From NCBI GenBank assembly GCA_035638775.1, contig DASQZJ010000005.1:1-64000 (forward strand): 64,000 bases of DNA, written 5' to 3'. How positions within the stretch are numbered: position 1 is the first letter of the stretch; each line of letters begins with the position of its first letter. The notes below the pieces were generated by a model. That model was not told where the DNA came from, made no database searches, and saw only the letters and a program-made list of their open reading frames with translations. Positions 44,436-52,332 of the stretch are shown here, piece after piece. Made by a program: the position numbers and the translations under genes. The stretch is from DASQZJ01 sp035638775. GTDB lineage: Bacteria; Pseudomonadota; Gammaproteobacteria; UBA5335; SLRW01.

Positions 44436-44921
44436 ATGGAGGAGATCCGGGGATCGCGCGCACTGCACCGCCTCGAGGACAACCTCGATGCGTCAGTCGC
44501 ACTGGTCGGCCGGGCGCGCCGTCAGGTGTGCCTGCTTTGTCCCGCGCTGGACCCGCTGCTGTACGGGCGCGAGGAGTTCATCTCGGCGGTGCGCGGGTTC
44601 CTTCTCACGAGCACCCGCGCCGGCCTGCGGGTCCTCGTGCACGACGGCCAGGCTCCAATGCGGCGCGGACATCCCCTCGTGCCGGTGCTGCGGCGGTTTT
44701 CCTCGCAGGCCGAATGTCGCCGCGTGGCCGGCGACTTCCGCGAGCAGACCGACAGCGTGCTGCTGGTCGACGGGCGGATGCTGGTTCACCGGCCCGACGC
44801 CGCCGGCTACGAGGGCCACGTCGATGCCGACCCCCGGCGCGCGCGGACCGCACAGGCCCGGTTCGACGAGATCTGGGAGCACAGCGAGCCGGACCGGGAG
44901 CTTCGTCGACTCTACATCTAG
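44436..44921 (+). CDS. Conserved protein of unknown function (DUF7931-like)
   Basis: 161 residues. No catalytic motif is recognisable. Homologous small proteins are found next to, or fused with, the GNAT gene in other Gammaproteobacteria, and the fold resembles half of a phospholipase D-like domain, but the HKD motif is absent. It has cysteines in QVCLLCPALD and an acidic, charged C-terminus. Its end overlaps the end of the convergent cupin gene by 4 bp. Confidence 0.7.
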   Translation: MEEIRGSRALHRLEDNLDASVALVGRARRQVCLLCPALDPLLYGREEFISAVRGFLLTSTRAGLRVLVHDGQAPMRRGHPLVPVLRRFSSQAECRRVAGDFREQTDSVLLVDGRMLVHRPDAAGYEGHVDADPRRARTAQARFDEIWEHSEPDRELRRLYI

Positions 44922-45679
44922 CCCCGTCCGGGATCCTGACGTCCCGGCCTGCCCGGGTCCTCTGTCAGCGGCCATTCCGGCAGCACGTCCACCGAATCGC
45001 TTCCCGCGAGAGCCCCGGCGCACAGGTAGAGCCGGCAGCCTTCCGCCGACCGAAGCCGGACGCGGGCCCCGGCCGGGCGCCGGACCCAGGTTCCCTCGCC
45101 ACAGGCGCCCTCGCCGGCATCCACGCTGCCGGAGAGCACCAGCAGCTCCAGGCCTCCGGCAAAGTCCCGCGTCCCCGTATCGCTCCCCGCCGCCAGCCGG
45201 GCCAGCGCGGTCGCTTCCGGGAATCCGTGCTGGCGGTAGAGCGGGAGTACCTCCACCCCGGGGGCGCAGCCCGGACCCCATTCGCCCGACCGGGTCTGGA
45301 TGCAGACCTGGCGGCGCCCTGAACCCGCATACTGGCGAAGCTTCACGAACAACTCGCAGCCGTCTTCCGTCCGGGGTGCGTGGCGGGATCCCGGAGGGTT
45401 GAGCAGGTAGCTGCCCGCCGGATAATCCCCGGTCTCGTCCGAAAACACGCCGCTCAGCACCAGGATCTCCTCGCCCTCGGGATGCGCGTGCGACGGGAAG
45501 CGACTGCCCGGCTCGTAGACCACGATGCTCGTTGCCCGCCCGGACTCGCCGCCGGTCCGGTACAGGGGTTTGCGCCAGACGCCCGGGCTCGGGCTGGCGA
45601 TCCATTCGCGGGCGCGGCTGTCCACCCGCGCGGGCTGCGTGATGTCGGTGTTGACGTCCTGCACGGTATCATCCCCCAT
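44918..45679 (-). CDS. ChrR-like cupin protein without an anti-sigma domain
   Basis: 253 residues from the ATG at 45679. Two cupin modules: the first (about 45-130) has HAHPEGEEILVLSGVF with the metal-binding His/Glu set and a later RHAP, and the second (about 150-235) is degenerate. The group resembles the C-terminal domain of the anti-sigma factor ChrR, but the zinc-binding N-terminal anti-sigma module (H-x3-C-x2-C) is missing and no ECF sigma gene is adjacent. A metal-dependent sensor or an oxygenase-like enzyme is possible. Confidence 0.75.
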   Translation of the reverse strand: MGDDTVQDVNTDITQPARVDSRAREWIASPSPGVWRKPLYRTGGESGRATSIVVYEPGSRFPSHAHPEGEEILVLSGVFSDETGDYPAGSYLLNPPGSRHAPRTEDGCELFVKLRQYAGSGRRQVCIQTRSGEWGPGCAPGVEVLPLYRQHGFPEATALARLAAGSDTGTRDFAGGLELLVLSGSVDAGEGACGEGTWVRRPAGARVRLRSAEGCRLYLCAGALAGSDSVDVLPEWPLTEDPGRPGRQDPGRG

Positions 45680-45819
45680 GTCGACGGTGCCGGACCCGCG
45701 CGGCCCGGGTTGGAACCGATTCCCCGGTTCGTATATGTTATCCGCCTTCGGGCCCTGACGCCGAACGCGCGTGCGTTCCGGGAGGGCCGAACGCGTCGCA
45801 CCAGACACCGGGGTATGCC

Positions 45820-46206
45820 ATGCAGGACCGACCGCGGCCGGACGAGCTCGCCCGGGCAGTACAGGATTTCCTCCGTGACGAGATCGGACCGCGCATCGAC
45901 GATCCGCGCCTGCGCTTCCGGCTGCTGGTCGCGATCAACGGGCTAGGCATGATCGAGCGCGAGCTGCGCGAGGCGGAGCCGCTGATGCGCGACGAGCTCA
46001 GCCGGCTGGCGTCCCTGCTCGGCCGCGATCCGCCCGAGTGCGGATCCCTGGACTCGCTGCGGGAGGCCCTGCATTCGCTCAACGCGGAGCTGGCGCGCCG
46101 CATTCGCGAGGGGGACGCCCCTTCCGGGACCGCCGATCTGCTGCGGGCGCTCGCCGACGCCAAGCTGAGAATCGTCAATCCGCGCGTCCTGAAGCGCTAC
46201 GCCTGA
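45820..46206 (+). CDS. DUF6285 domain protein
   Basis: 128 residues, all in a DUF6285 domain: RPRPDELARAVQDFLRDEIG, FRLLVAINGLGMIERELREA and AKLRIVNPRVLKRYA. Members are typically encoded beside an acyl-CoA dehydrogenase and an aminoglycoside-phosphotransferase-like kinase. Neither is adjacent here. Function unknown. It is divergent from the cupin gene and 78 bp upstream of an SDR gene in the same orientation. Confidence 0.78.
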   Translation: MQDRPRPDELARAVQDFLRDEIGPRIDDPRLRFRLLVAINGLGMIERELREAEPLMRDELSRLASLLGRDPPECGSLDSLREALHSLNAELARRIREGDAPSGTADLLRALADAKLRIVNPRVLKRYA

Positions 46207-46284
46207 TTCCCGGCGGCCCGCCACGCGGCATCGCCGGCATGCCGGCGATGGCAGCACCAAATTATCCCCAGGGAGAGAACCGGC

Positions 46285-47043
46285 ATGACGATCTTCGATC
46301 TGTTCCGTCTCGATGGCTGCGTTGCGCTCGTCACCGGTGGCTCGCGCGGCATCGGTCTCGAGCTCGCCGATGCGCTGCATCAGGCCGGTGCACGGGTCGC
46401 ACTGGCGGCACGCCGTCCACGCTTCTTCGGCCAGGCCCGCGAGCAGATCCCCGATGCGCTCTGCCTCGAGTGCGACGTGATCGACGAGGACTCCGTGCGC
46501 GAGGCGGTGGCGGCGACCCGGCGGGAACTGGGTCCGATCGACGTGCTGGTGAACTCTGCCGGAGTCTCCTGGGGCGCCCCCGCCGTGGATATGCCCGCCG
46601 ACCGCTTCCGCCAGGTCATGCAGGTCAACGTCGACGGCAGCTTCCTGGCCAGCAAGGCGGTGGCTCCCGCGATGCTCGAGCGCGGTTACGGCAAGATCAT
46701 CAACATCGCATCGGTCACGGGCCTGCGCGGCGAGGAACCCGAGATCCTCGACGCGGTGGGCTACAGCGCGAGCAAGGGCGCGGTGATCTCGATGACGCGC
46801 GATCTGGCGGTGAAATGGGGACCGTCCGGCATCCGGGTGAATGCCCTTGCCCCGGGCTATTTCCCCAGCCGCATGACCGAGAAGCTGCTGGAACAGACCG
46901 AGTCCCTGCTGTCTGCGAGGATCCCCCTGCGGCGTATCGGCCGAGCGGGCGAGCTGGCCGGAGCCGGGCTCTTTCTGGCCAGCCCCGCCTCGGACTACGT
47001 GAACGGGCACATCCTGGTGGTGGACGGCGGGCAGACCTGCTGA
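46285..47043 (+). CDS. SDR-family oxidoreductase
   Basis: 252 residues. Classical SDR: TGGSRGIGLELADAL cofactor loop, Asp in ECDVID, NSAGVS, catalytic Ser in NIASVTGLRG, Tyr/Lys in YSASKGAVISMTRDLA, and C-terminal DGGQTC. It resembles gluconate 5-dehydrogenase and 3-oxoacyl-ACP reductase-like enzymes. The NAD(P) preference is not clear. Probably co-transcribed with the DUF6285 gene. Confidence 0.86.
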   Translation: MTIFDLFRLDGCVALVTGGSRGIGLELADALHQAGARVALAARRPRFFGQAREQIPDALCLECDVIDEDSVREAVAATRRELGPIDVLVNSAGVSWGAPAVDMPADRFRQVMQVNVDGSFLASKAVAPAMLERGYGKIINIASVTGLRGEEPEILDAVGYSASKGAVISMTRDLAVKWGPSGIRVNALAPGYFPSRMTEKLLEQTESLLSARIPLRRIGRAGELAGAGLFLASPASDYVNGHILVVDGGQTC

Positions 47044-47076
47044 ACATGCCGGGGCACGGCCCCGCCCCGCACGGGC

Positions 47077-48504
47077 TCAGTTATGGGAGGATTCGCCTGA
47101 GGCGGCCGCCACGCGCGTCGGCTGGCCCTTCTGTCGGCGCTCCGCCTCCATCGTATCCAGCGCCTGCTTCAGCGGCTTGATGCGGGTCCTGAACTCGGCC
47201 AGGTACTTGTGCGGGATCGGCTTGTCGCTGGGCAGAGGCACGGTGCGCGGGTTCCGCCAGCGGCCGTTGACCATGATGCCGAAGTGCAGGTGGGGTCCGG
47301 TGGCCTCCCCGGTCTGTCCGACGTAGCCGATCAGCTCCCCCTGGTGCACGTGCATCCCCTTGTGGATGCCCCGGGCGAAGCGGTGCAGGTGGGCGTAGTA
47401 GGTCTTGTAGCGGCCGAAGCTCCGGATCACGACGAGGTTGCCGTAGCCTCCGTCCCGCCGGGCCCAGACCACGCGCCCGTCGGCCGCGGCATGCACCGGC
47501 GTCCCCGTGGGGGCCGCGTAGTCCACGCCGTAATGCGGTCGCCACACGTGCACCACCGGGTCGTAGCGATGGTAGCTGAACGGCGAGCTGATGTACTTGT
47601 AGTGCAGCGGCGCCCGCTCGATGCCCTTGCTCACGCTCTTGCCGTCGGCCTTGTAATAGCCGGTCTTGCCGTCCGGCAGGGTGAAGCGGTAGGCGCGGTA
47701 GCGATGGCCCCGGTTGACGTATTGCGCAGCGACGATGCCGCCGTTGCGCAGCTTCTGTCCATCCTTCCACAGCTGCCGGTAGACCACCTCGAAGAAGTCA
47801 CCCGGCCGCACCGACTGGTTGAAGTTCACTTCCCACTTGAAGATGTGGGTCAGGTTCATGGTCAGGCGCTGGCTGAGGCCCGCCGACTGCGCCGCCCGGA
47901 ACAGGGAGTGCTCGACCGTGCCGGTCACGCGGGCCTGGCGGTGCTCGACCGGGAGCGCCTGTACGCTGGCCTGGTAGCCCTGCCCGGTGCGCGAAACGAC
48001 CAGGCGGTGGGTGAGGTCCAGCGGGTAGCTGAGTGCCTGCAGCCCGCCGCCGGCGGCGATCCGGTAGCGCATTTCCCTGCCGGGCCGCAGGTTCCGCAGG
48101 ACCTTTCTCGCCTGCGGGACCTTCATCACCGGGATCCAGGCGCTGGCGGGCAGGCCCATTTCCTTGAACAGCGCCGACAGCGTGTCGCCCCGCTGCACCG
48201 TGACCTTGTGCCAGGGCGGGCTCTCCACCGTCGGTATCTGTGCTTCGGCCGCCGTCGCGGGCGAGCCCGCCGCCTGCCCGCTGCCCGCCCCGGGTCCGGC
48301 GGTCGTCGAAGCGCTCCGGGAGAGATGGCCGGGTATCGCCAGCGGGCTCGAGATCTGCCCCAGCGATCCGCCGTGCCCGAAGTGCAGCCAGAGCAAGGCC
48401 CCCAGCGCGAGGCCGGCGCCGATCACGACCCCCGTGCGGAACCGGCGATCCGCCAGCAGGGAAACCGGCAATGAAAGACTGTCGGCGTCGTTGTGTGAAC
48501 CCAC
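47077..48504 (-). CDS. M23-family murein endopeptidase (MepM/OapA-like)
   Basis: 475 residues from the GTG at 48504 with AGAGG upstream. N-terminal transmembrane anchor (about residues 22-42), a LysM-like/OapA region (VTVQRGDTLSALFKEMGLPA) and a second OapA module, then a C-terminal LytM/M23 domain with zinc ligands in RPHYGVDYAAPTGTPVHAAA, YAHLHRF and GPHLHFGIMVNG. It cleaves peptide cross-links of peptidoglycan to allow cell-wall growth. All metal ligands are present, so it is likely active. Confidence 0.92.
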   Translation of the reverse strand: MGSHNDADSLSLPVSLLADRRFRTGVVIGAGLALGALLWLHFGHGGSLGQISSPLAIPGHLSRSASTTAGPGAGSGQAAGSPATAAEAQIPTVESPPWHKVTVQRGDTLSALFKEMGLPASAWIPVMKVPQARKVLRNLRPGREMRYRIAAGGGLQALSYPLDLTHRLVVSRTGQGYQASVQALPVEHRQARVTGTVEHSLFRAAQSAGLSQRLTMNLTHIFKWEVNFNQSVRPGDFFEVVYRQLWKDGQKLRNGGIVAAQYVNRGHRYRAYRFTLPDGKTGYYKADGKSVSKGIERAPLHYKYISSPFSYHRYDPVVHVWRPHYGVDYAAPTGTPVHAAADGRVVWARRDGGYGNLVVIRSFGRYKTYYAHLHRFARGIHKGMHVHQGELIGYVGQTGEATGPHLHFGIMVNGRWRNPRTVPLPSDKPIPHKYLAEFRTRIKPLKQALDTMEAERRQKGQPTRVAAASGESSHN

Positions 48505-48816
48505 GGCTACCTCTTGTTGGAGCTCTTTCGGTCGTGCGATTCCCTGTTCCGGCGCCTTCGCCGCAGCGCGGCATGCCGCGCGAGGGGTAACCTCCCTGAC
48601 CGTGCCAGCCCGGCAGCCCCGGCCTGCCCTCACGCGCATTACACCTCAGGAACGCCCGCATGGCAACGCTTTCGAGCGGAACATGGCGCCCGCCGGGGCG
48701 GCCCAACCGACAGACGGGTGGGCCCGAACAAACAAAGCCCCGCGGGCCGAGCCCGCGGGGCAGTCACGCAAGCGTTCTTTTTGTTGTCCCGGAGGCCACC
48801 GCCGGCGGCGGTGGCC
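48505..48816. other. Intergenic region between the endopeptidase and fadJ-like genes
   Basis: 312 bp without a gene. It contains the ribosome-binding site of the endopeptidase gene and the terminator of the fatty-acid operon (48731-48761). Nothing else recognisable; the rest is GC-rich and without convincing promoter hexamers. Confidence 0.55.
48731..48761 (-). terminator. Rho-independent terminator of the acyl-CoA operon
   Basis: Stem GCCCCGCGGG/CCCGCGGGGC (48737-48746 and 48752-48761) with loop CCGAG. On the minus strand it is followed by TTTGTTTGTT. It lies 56 bp after the stop of the FadJ-like gene and ends the five-gene operon. Confidence 0.82.
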
Positions 48817-50949
48817 TTACTCGTAGGACTCGTTCCGGGCCGCCCGCTGCCGCAGCGAGTCGGGCACCTGGAACCGCTCACCGTAGCGCGAGGCCAGCTC
48901 GTCGGTACGCTCCACGAAAGGCCCGAGCCCGTAGGCGTTGATGTACTGCAGCACACCGCCCTGAAACGGTGCAAACCCCCAGCCGAAGATACTGCCGATA
49001 TTGGCGTCCGCGATGGTGGTGACCACGTTTTCGTCCATGCACCGCACCGTCTCGAGTGACTGGACGAACAGCATCCGGTCGATCATCTCCTGCTGCGGCA
49101 ACTCCGCACCCTCGCGGGTGTAGAGCTCACTCAGGCGCGGCCAGAGGTGTTTCCTGCCGTCCTGCGGGTATTCGTAGAACCCCTTTCCGGCGGCCTTCCC
49201 GGGGCGGTCGTGTTCCTTGACCATCGCCTCGACCACCGCGTAGGCGGGATGCTCGGGTACTTTCTGCCCCGCCGCCTCGAGGTCCTTCTTGGTCTGCTCC
49301 CGGATGTGCATCATCAGGGACATGCTGACCTCGTCGGACAGGGCCAGCGGTCCCACCGGCATGCCGGCCTGCAGTCCCGCCGACTCGATCGCCTGCGGGT
49401 CCTGCCCTTCCGCCAGCAGCGAGATGCCCTCCATCACGTAGGTGCTGAATACCCGCGAGGTGTAGAAGCCGCGGCTGTCGTTGACCACGATGGGGGTCTT
49501 CCTGATCTGCTTGACGAAGTCGAACGCCCGGGCGAGGGTCTCGTCGGAGGTGTCCCTGCCGCAGATGATCTCCACCAGCGGCATGCGGTCGGCCGGAGAA
49601 AAGAAGTGCAGGCCGATGAAATTCTTCGGCCTTTGCGAGGCTTCCGCGAGCCCGGTGATGGGCAGCGTCGAGGTATTGGAGGCGAAGATCGCATCCCCGC
49701 CCAGACGCTCCTCGGCCTCCTTGGTGACCTTCCCCTTGAGCTCCCGGTCCTCGAACACCGCCTCGATCACCAGGTCGCAGCCCTCGAGGTCGTCCGGATC
49801 ACCGGTCGGACGGATCCGGGCCAGCACCTCCTTCGCCCGGGACTCGCTCATGCGGCCCTTGCTGACGCGCTTGTCCAGCAGCTTCTGGGAATAGCCCTTG
49901 CCCTGCTCGGCCTTCTCCTGCGAGACGTCCTTGAGCACCACTTCACAGCCGGCCAGGGCCGCGCAGTAGCCGATCGCGGCACCCATCATGCCGGCGCCCA
50001 GGATGCCGACCTTGCCGGCCTGCCAGGCGTCCACGCCGTCCGGACGGCTCTTGCCGGCATTGATGGCGTTGAGCTGATACCAGAAGGCACGGATCATGTT
50101 CTTGGCGACCTGGCCCGTAGCGAGGTGCGCGAAGTAGCGTGACTCGATCCGGCTGGCGGTCTCGACGTCGACCTTGCAGCCCTCGATCACGGAATTCATG
50201 ATCTCCTGCGGTGCCGGGTAATTGCCGCGGGTGCGCTTCTTCAGCATCGCCGGCGCGATCGCCAGCATCTGCGCCACGCGCGGGTTGTTGGGGTCGCCGC
50301 CCGGGATCCTGAAGCCCTTCTGGTCCCACGCCTGCACCGCTTCCGCATGGGCCTTGATCCAGGCCCGCGCCTTCTCCAGGAGATCCTCCCGGCTCGCGGC
50401 CAGCTCGTCCACGATGCCGGCGTCCAGCGCCTTCTCCGGCTTCACCCGGTTGCCCTCCATCAGGTAGGGCAGCGCCTTCTCGATGCCGAGCATGCGCGGC
50501 AGACGGACCGTGCCGCCGCCGCCCGGAAGCAGCCCCAGCGAGACCTCGGGGAAACCGAACTCGGACTTGCCGTCATTGATCGCGATGCGGTGATGGCAGG
50601 CCAGCGCCAGCTCCAGGCCGCCGCCGAGGGCCGAGCCGTTGAGCGCGGCCACCACCGGCTTGCCGAGGGTCTCGAGCTGGCGGAACGCCTGCTTGAGCTG
50701 GACGCCGCCCTGGTAGAGCTCTTCGGGGTCGTGCGCCTGGAACAGGCCGTCCAGGTCGGCACCGGCCATGAAGGTATTCTTGGCCGAGGTGATGATCACG
50801 CCGGCGAGCCCGGACTCCTTGCCCAGCTTCTCCAGCGCGTCCCGCAGCCCGTCGCCGAACTCCTGGCCGATCATGTTGGCCGAGCGGCCGGGCTGGTCCA
50901 TCGTCAGCGTGACGATGTTGTCCGCGTCCTTCTCGTACTTGAAATACAT
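48817..50949 (-). CDS. fadJ: 3-hydroxyacyl-CoA dehydrogenase / enoyl-CoA hydratase (FadJ-like)
   Basis: 710 residues. Multifunctional beta-oxidation enzyme: an N-terminal crotonase domain (FMAGADLDG, ALGGGLELALACHH, FGFPEVSLGLLPGGGGTVR, with the two catalytic Glu positions in SEFGFPEVSLG and LGGGLELA) and a C-terminal NAD-binding dehydrogenase (GILGAGMMGAAIGYC, NTSTLPITGLAE, GLHFFSPADRMPLVEII, NDSRGFYTSRV). It hydrates enoyl-CoA and oxidises (3S)-hydroxyacyl-CoA. The order thiolase then hydratase/dehydrogenase follows the fadIJ arrangement. It is the last gene of the operon starting at the ligase. Confidence 0.94.
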   Translation of the reverse strand: MYFKYEKDADNIVTLTMDQPGRSANMIGQEFGDGLRDALEKLGKESGLAGVIITSAKNTFMAGADLDGLFQAHDPEELYQGGVQLKQAFRQLETLGKPVVAALNGSALGGGLELALACHHRIAINDGKSEFGFPEVSLGLLPGGGGTVRLPRMLGIEKALPYLMEGNRVKPEKALDAGIVDELAASREDLLEKARAWIKAHAEAVQAWDQKGFRIPGGDPNNPRVAQMLAIAPAMLKKRTRGNYPAPQEIMNSVIEGCKVDVETASRIESRYFAHLATGQVAKNMIRAFWYQLNAINAGKSRPDGVDAWQAGKVGILGAGMMGAAIGYCAALAGCEVVLKDVSQEKAEQGKGYSQKLLDKRVSKGRMSESRAKEVLARIRPTGDPDDLEGCDLVIEAVFEDRELKGKVTKEAEERLGGDAIFASNTSTLPITGLAEASQRPKNFIGLHFFSPADRMPLVEIICGRDTSDETLARAFDFVKQIRKTPIVVNDSRGFYTSRVFSTYVMEGISLLAEGQDPQAIESAGLQAGMPVGPLALSDEVSMSLMMHIREQTKKDLEAAGQKVPEHPAYAVVEAMVKEHDRPGKAAGKGFYEYPQDGRKHLWPRLSELYTREGAELPQQEMIDRMLFVQSLETVRCMDENVVTTIADANIGSIFGWGFAPFQGGVLQYINAYGLGPFVERTDELASRYGERFQVPDSLRQRAARNESYE

Positions 50950-51029
50950 AAGCGTGCCTTTCCAGACCTGAATACGTCATCCCGGGCGGAACCCTGCCCG
51001 CCCGGGCTCCGGTGACGGCGCTTCCTGCG

Positions 51030-52238
51030 TCAGACGCGCTCGATGATGGTGGCGATCCCCATGCCGCCGCCCACGCACAGCGTGGCAAGGCCCGTCTGAA
51101 GATCCCGGCGCTCCAGCTCGTCCAGGAGCGTGCCCAGGATCATGGCACCGGTGGCGCCCAGGGGATGACCCATGGCGATCGCGCCGCCGTTGACGTTGAT
51201 GATGTCGTCGTGCACGTCCAGCTCGCGCTGGAAGCGCATGACCACGGAGGCGAAGGCCTCGTTGAGCTCGACCAGGTCGATGTCCTTTATGCTCATGCCG
51301 GCCTTGTCCAGTGCCTTGCGCGAGGCCGGTGCCGGACCGGTGAGCATGATGGTCGGCTCGGTCGAGGTGATCGCCGCCGAGACGATGCGGGCACGCGGTT
51401 TCAGGCCGAGATCGCGGCCCTTCTCCTTGGTGCCCAGCAGCATCAGCGCGGCGCCGTCGACGATCCCGGAAGAGTTGCCGGCGGTGTGCACGTGGTTGAT
51501 CTTCTCGACCTCCGGGTAGACTTGCAGGGCGACGTCATCGAAGCCCATGCCGCCCGGCATCTCGAAGGACGGCTTGAGTCCTCCCAGGGTCTCCGCGGTG
51601 GTGCCGGGGCGCACGTGCTCGTCATGGTCCAGCACCACCATGCCGTTGACATCCCGAACCGGAACGATGGACTTCGAGAAGTAGCCCTTGTCCCAGGCCT
51701 CGGCGGCACGCTGCTGTGAGCGCGCCGCGAACTTGTCGACATCCTCCCGGGAGAAGCCCTCGATCGTTGCGATCAGGTCGGCACCGATGCCCTGCGGCAC
51801 GAAGTTCAGCTTGGCGTTGACCGCCGGATCCATGGCCATCGGGCCGCCGTCGGAGCCCATCGGCACACGCGACATGCACTCGACGCCGCCGGCTGCGACC
51901 AGGTCTTCCCAGCCCGAGCGGACCTTCATCGCGCACATGTTCACCGCCTCCAGGCCCGAGGCGCAAAAGCGGTTGAGCTGAACACCGGCGACCTTCTGGT
52001 CCCAGCCGGCGTAGAGGGCGCCGATCTTGGCGATGTCCGCGCCCTGGTCCCCGACCGGGGTCACGCATCCCAGCACCACGTCATCCACCTGGGAGGTGTC
52101 CAGGTCGTTGCGCTCCTGGATGGCGCGGAACACGTTCGCCGCGACGTCGACCGGCTTGACCTCGTACAGGGCACCGTCCTTCTTGCCGCGGCCGCGCGGG
52201 GTGCGGACGGCATCAAAGATGTAGGCTTCGGTGGTCAT
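51030..52238 (-). CDS. Acetyl-CoA C-acyltransferase (thiolase, FadI/FadA-like)
   Basis: 402 residues. Catalytic Cys in NRFCASGLEAVNM (about residue 91), His in NVNGGAIAMGHPLGATGA (about 356), and the second Cys in CVGGGMGIAT near the C-terminus, a complete thiolase triad. Cleaves 3-ketoacyl-CoA to acetyl-CoA and a shortened acyl-CoA; degradative thiolase rather than biosynthetic is favoured by position between icmF and fadJ. It is 80 bp upstream of fadJ and 94 bp downstream of icmF. Confidence 0.94.
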   Translation of the reverse strand: MTTEAYIFDAVRTPRGRGKKDGALYEVKPVDVAANVFRAIQERNDLDTSQVDDVVLGCVTPVGDQGADIAKIGALYAGWDQKVAGVQLNRFCASGLEAVNMCAMKVRSGWEDLVAAGGVECMSRVPMGSDGGPMAMDPAVNAKLNFVPQGIGADLIATIEGFSREDVDKFAARSQQRAAEAWDKGYFSKSIVPVRDVNGMVVLDHDEHVRPGTTAETLGGLKPSFEMPGGMGFDDVALQVYPEVEKINHVHTAGNSSGIVDGAALMLLGTKEKGRDLGLKPRARIVSAAITSTEPTIMLTGPAPASRKALDKAGMSIKDIDLVELNEAFASVVMRFQRELDVHDDIINVNGGAIAMGHPLGATGAMILGTLLDELERRDLQTGLATLCVGGGMGIATIIERV

Positions 52239-52332
52239 ACTCCATTACCTCTCGAGTGAAATTGCGCAGTCGAATCCGAATCCGATTTGGCGCATACCCT
52301 TGCCCAAAACGGCCCCGATTACAAGGGGCGTG

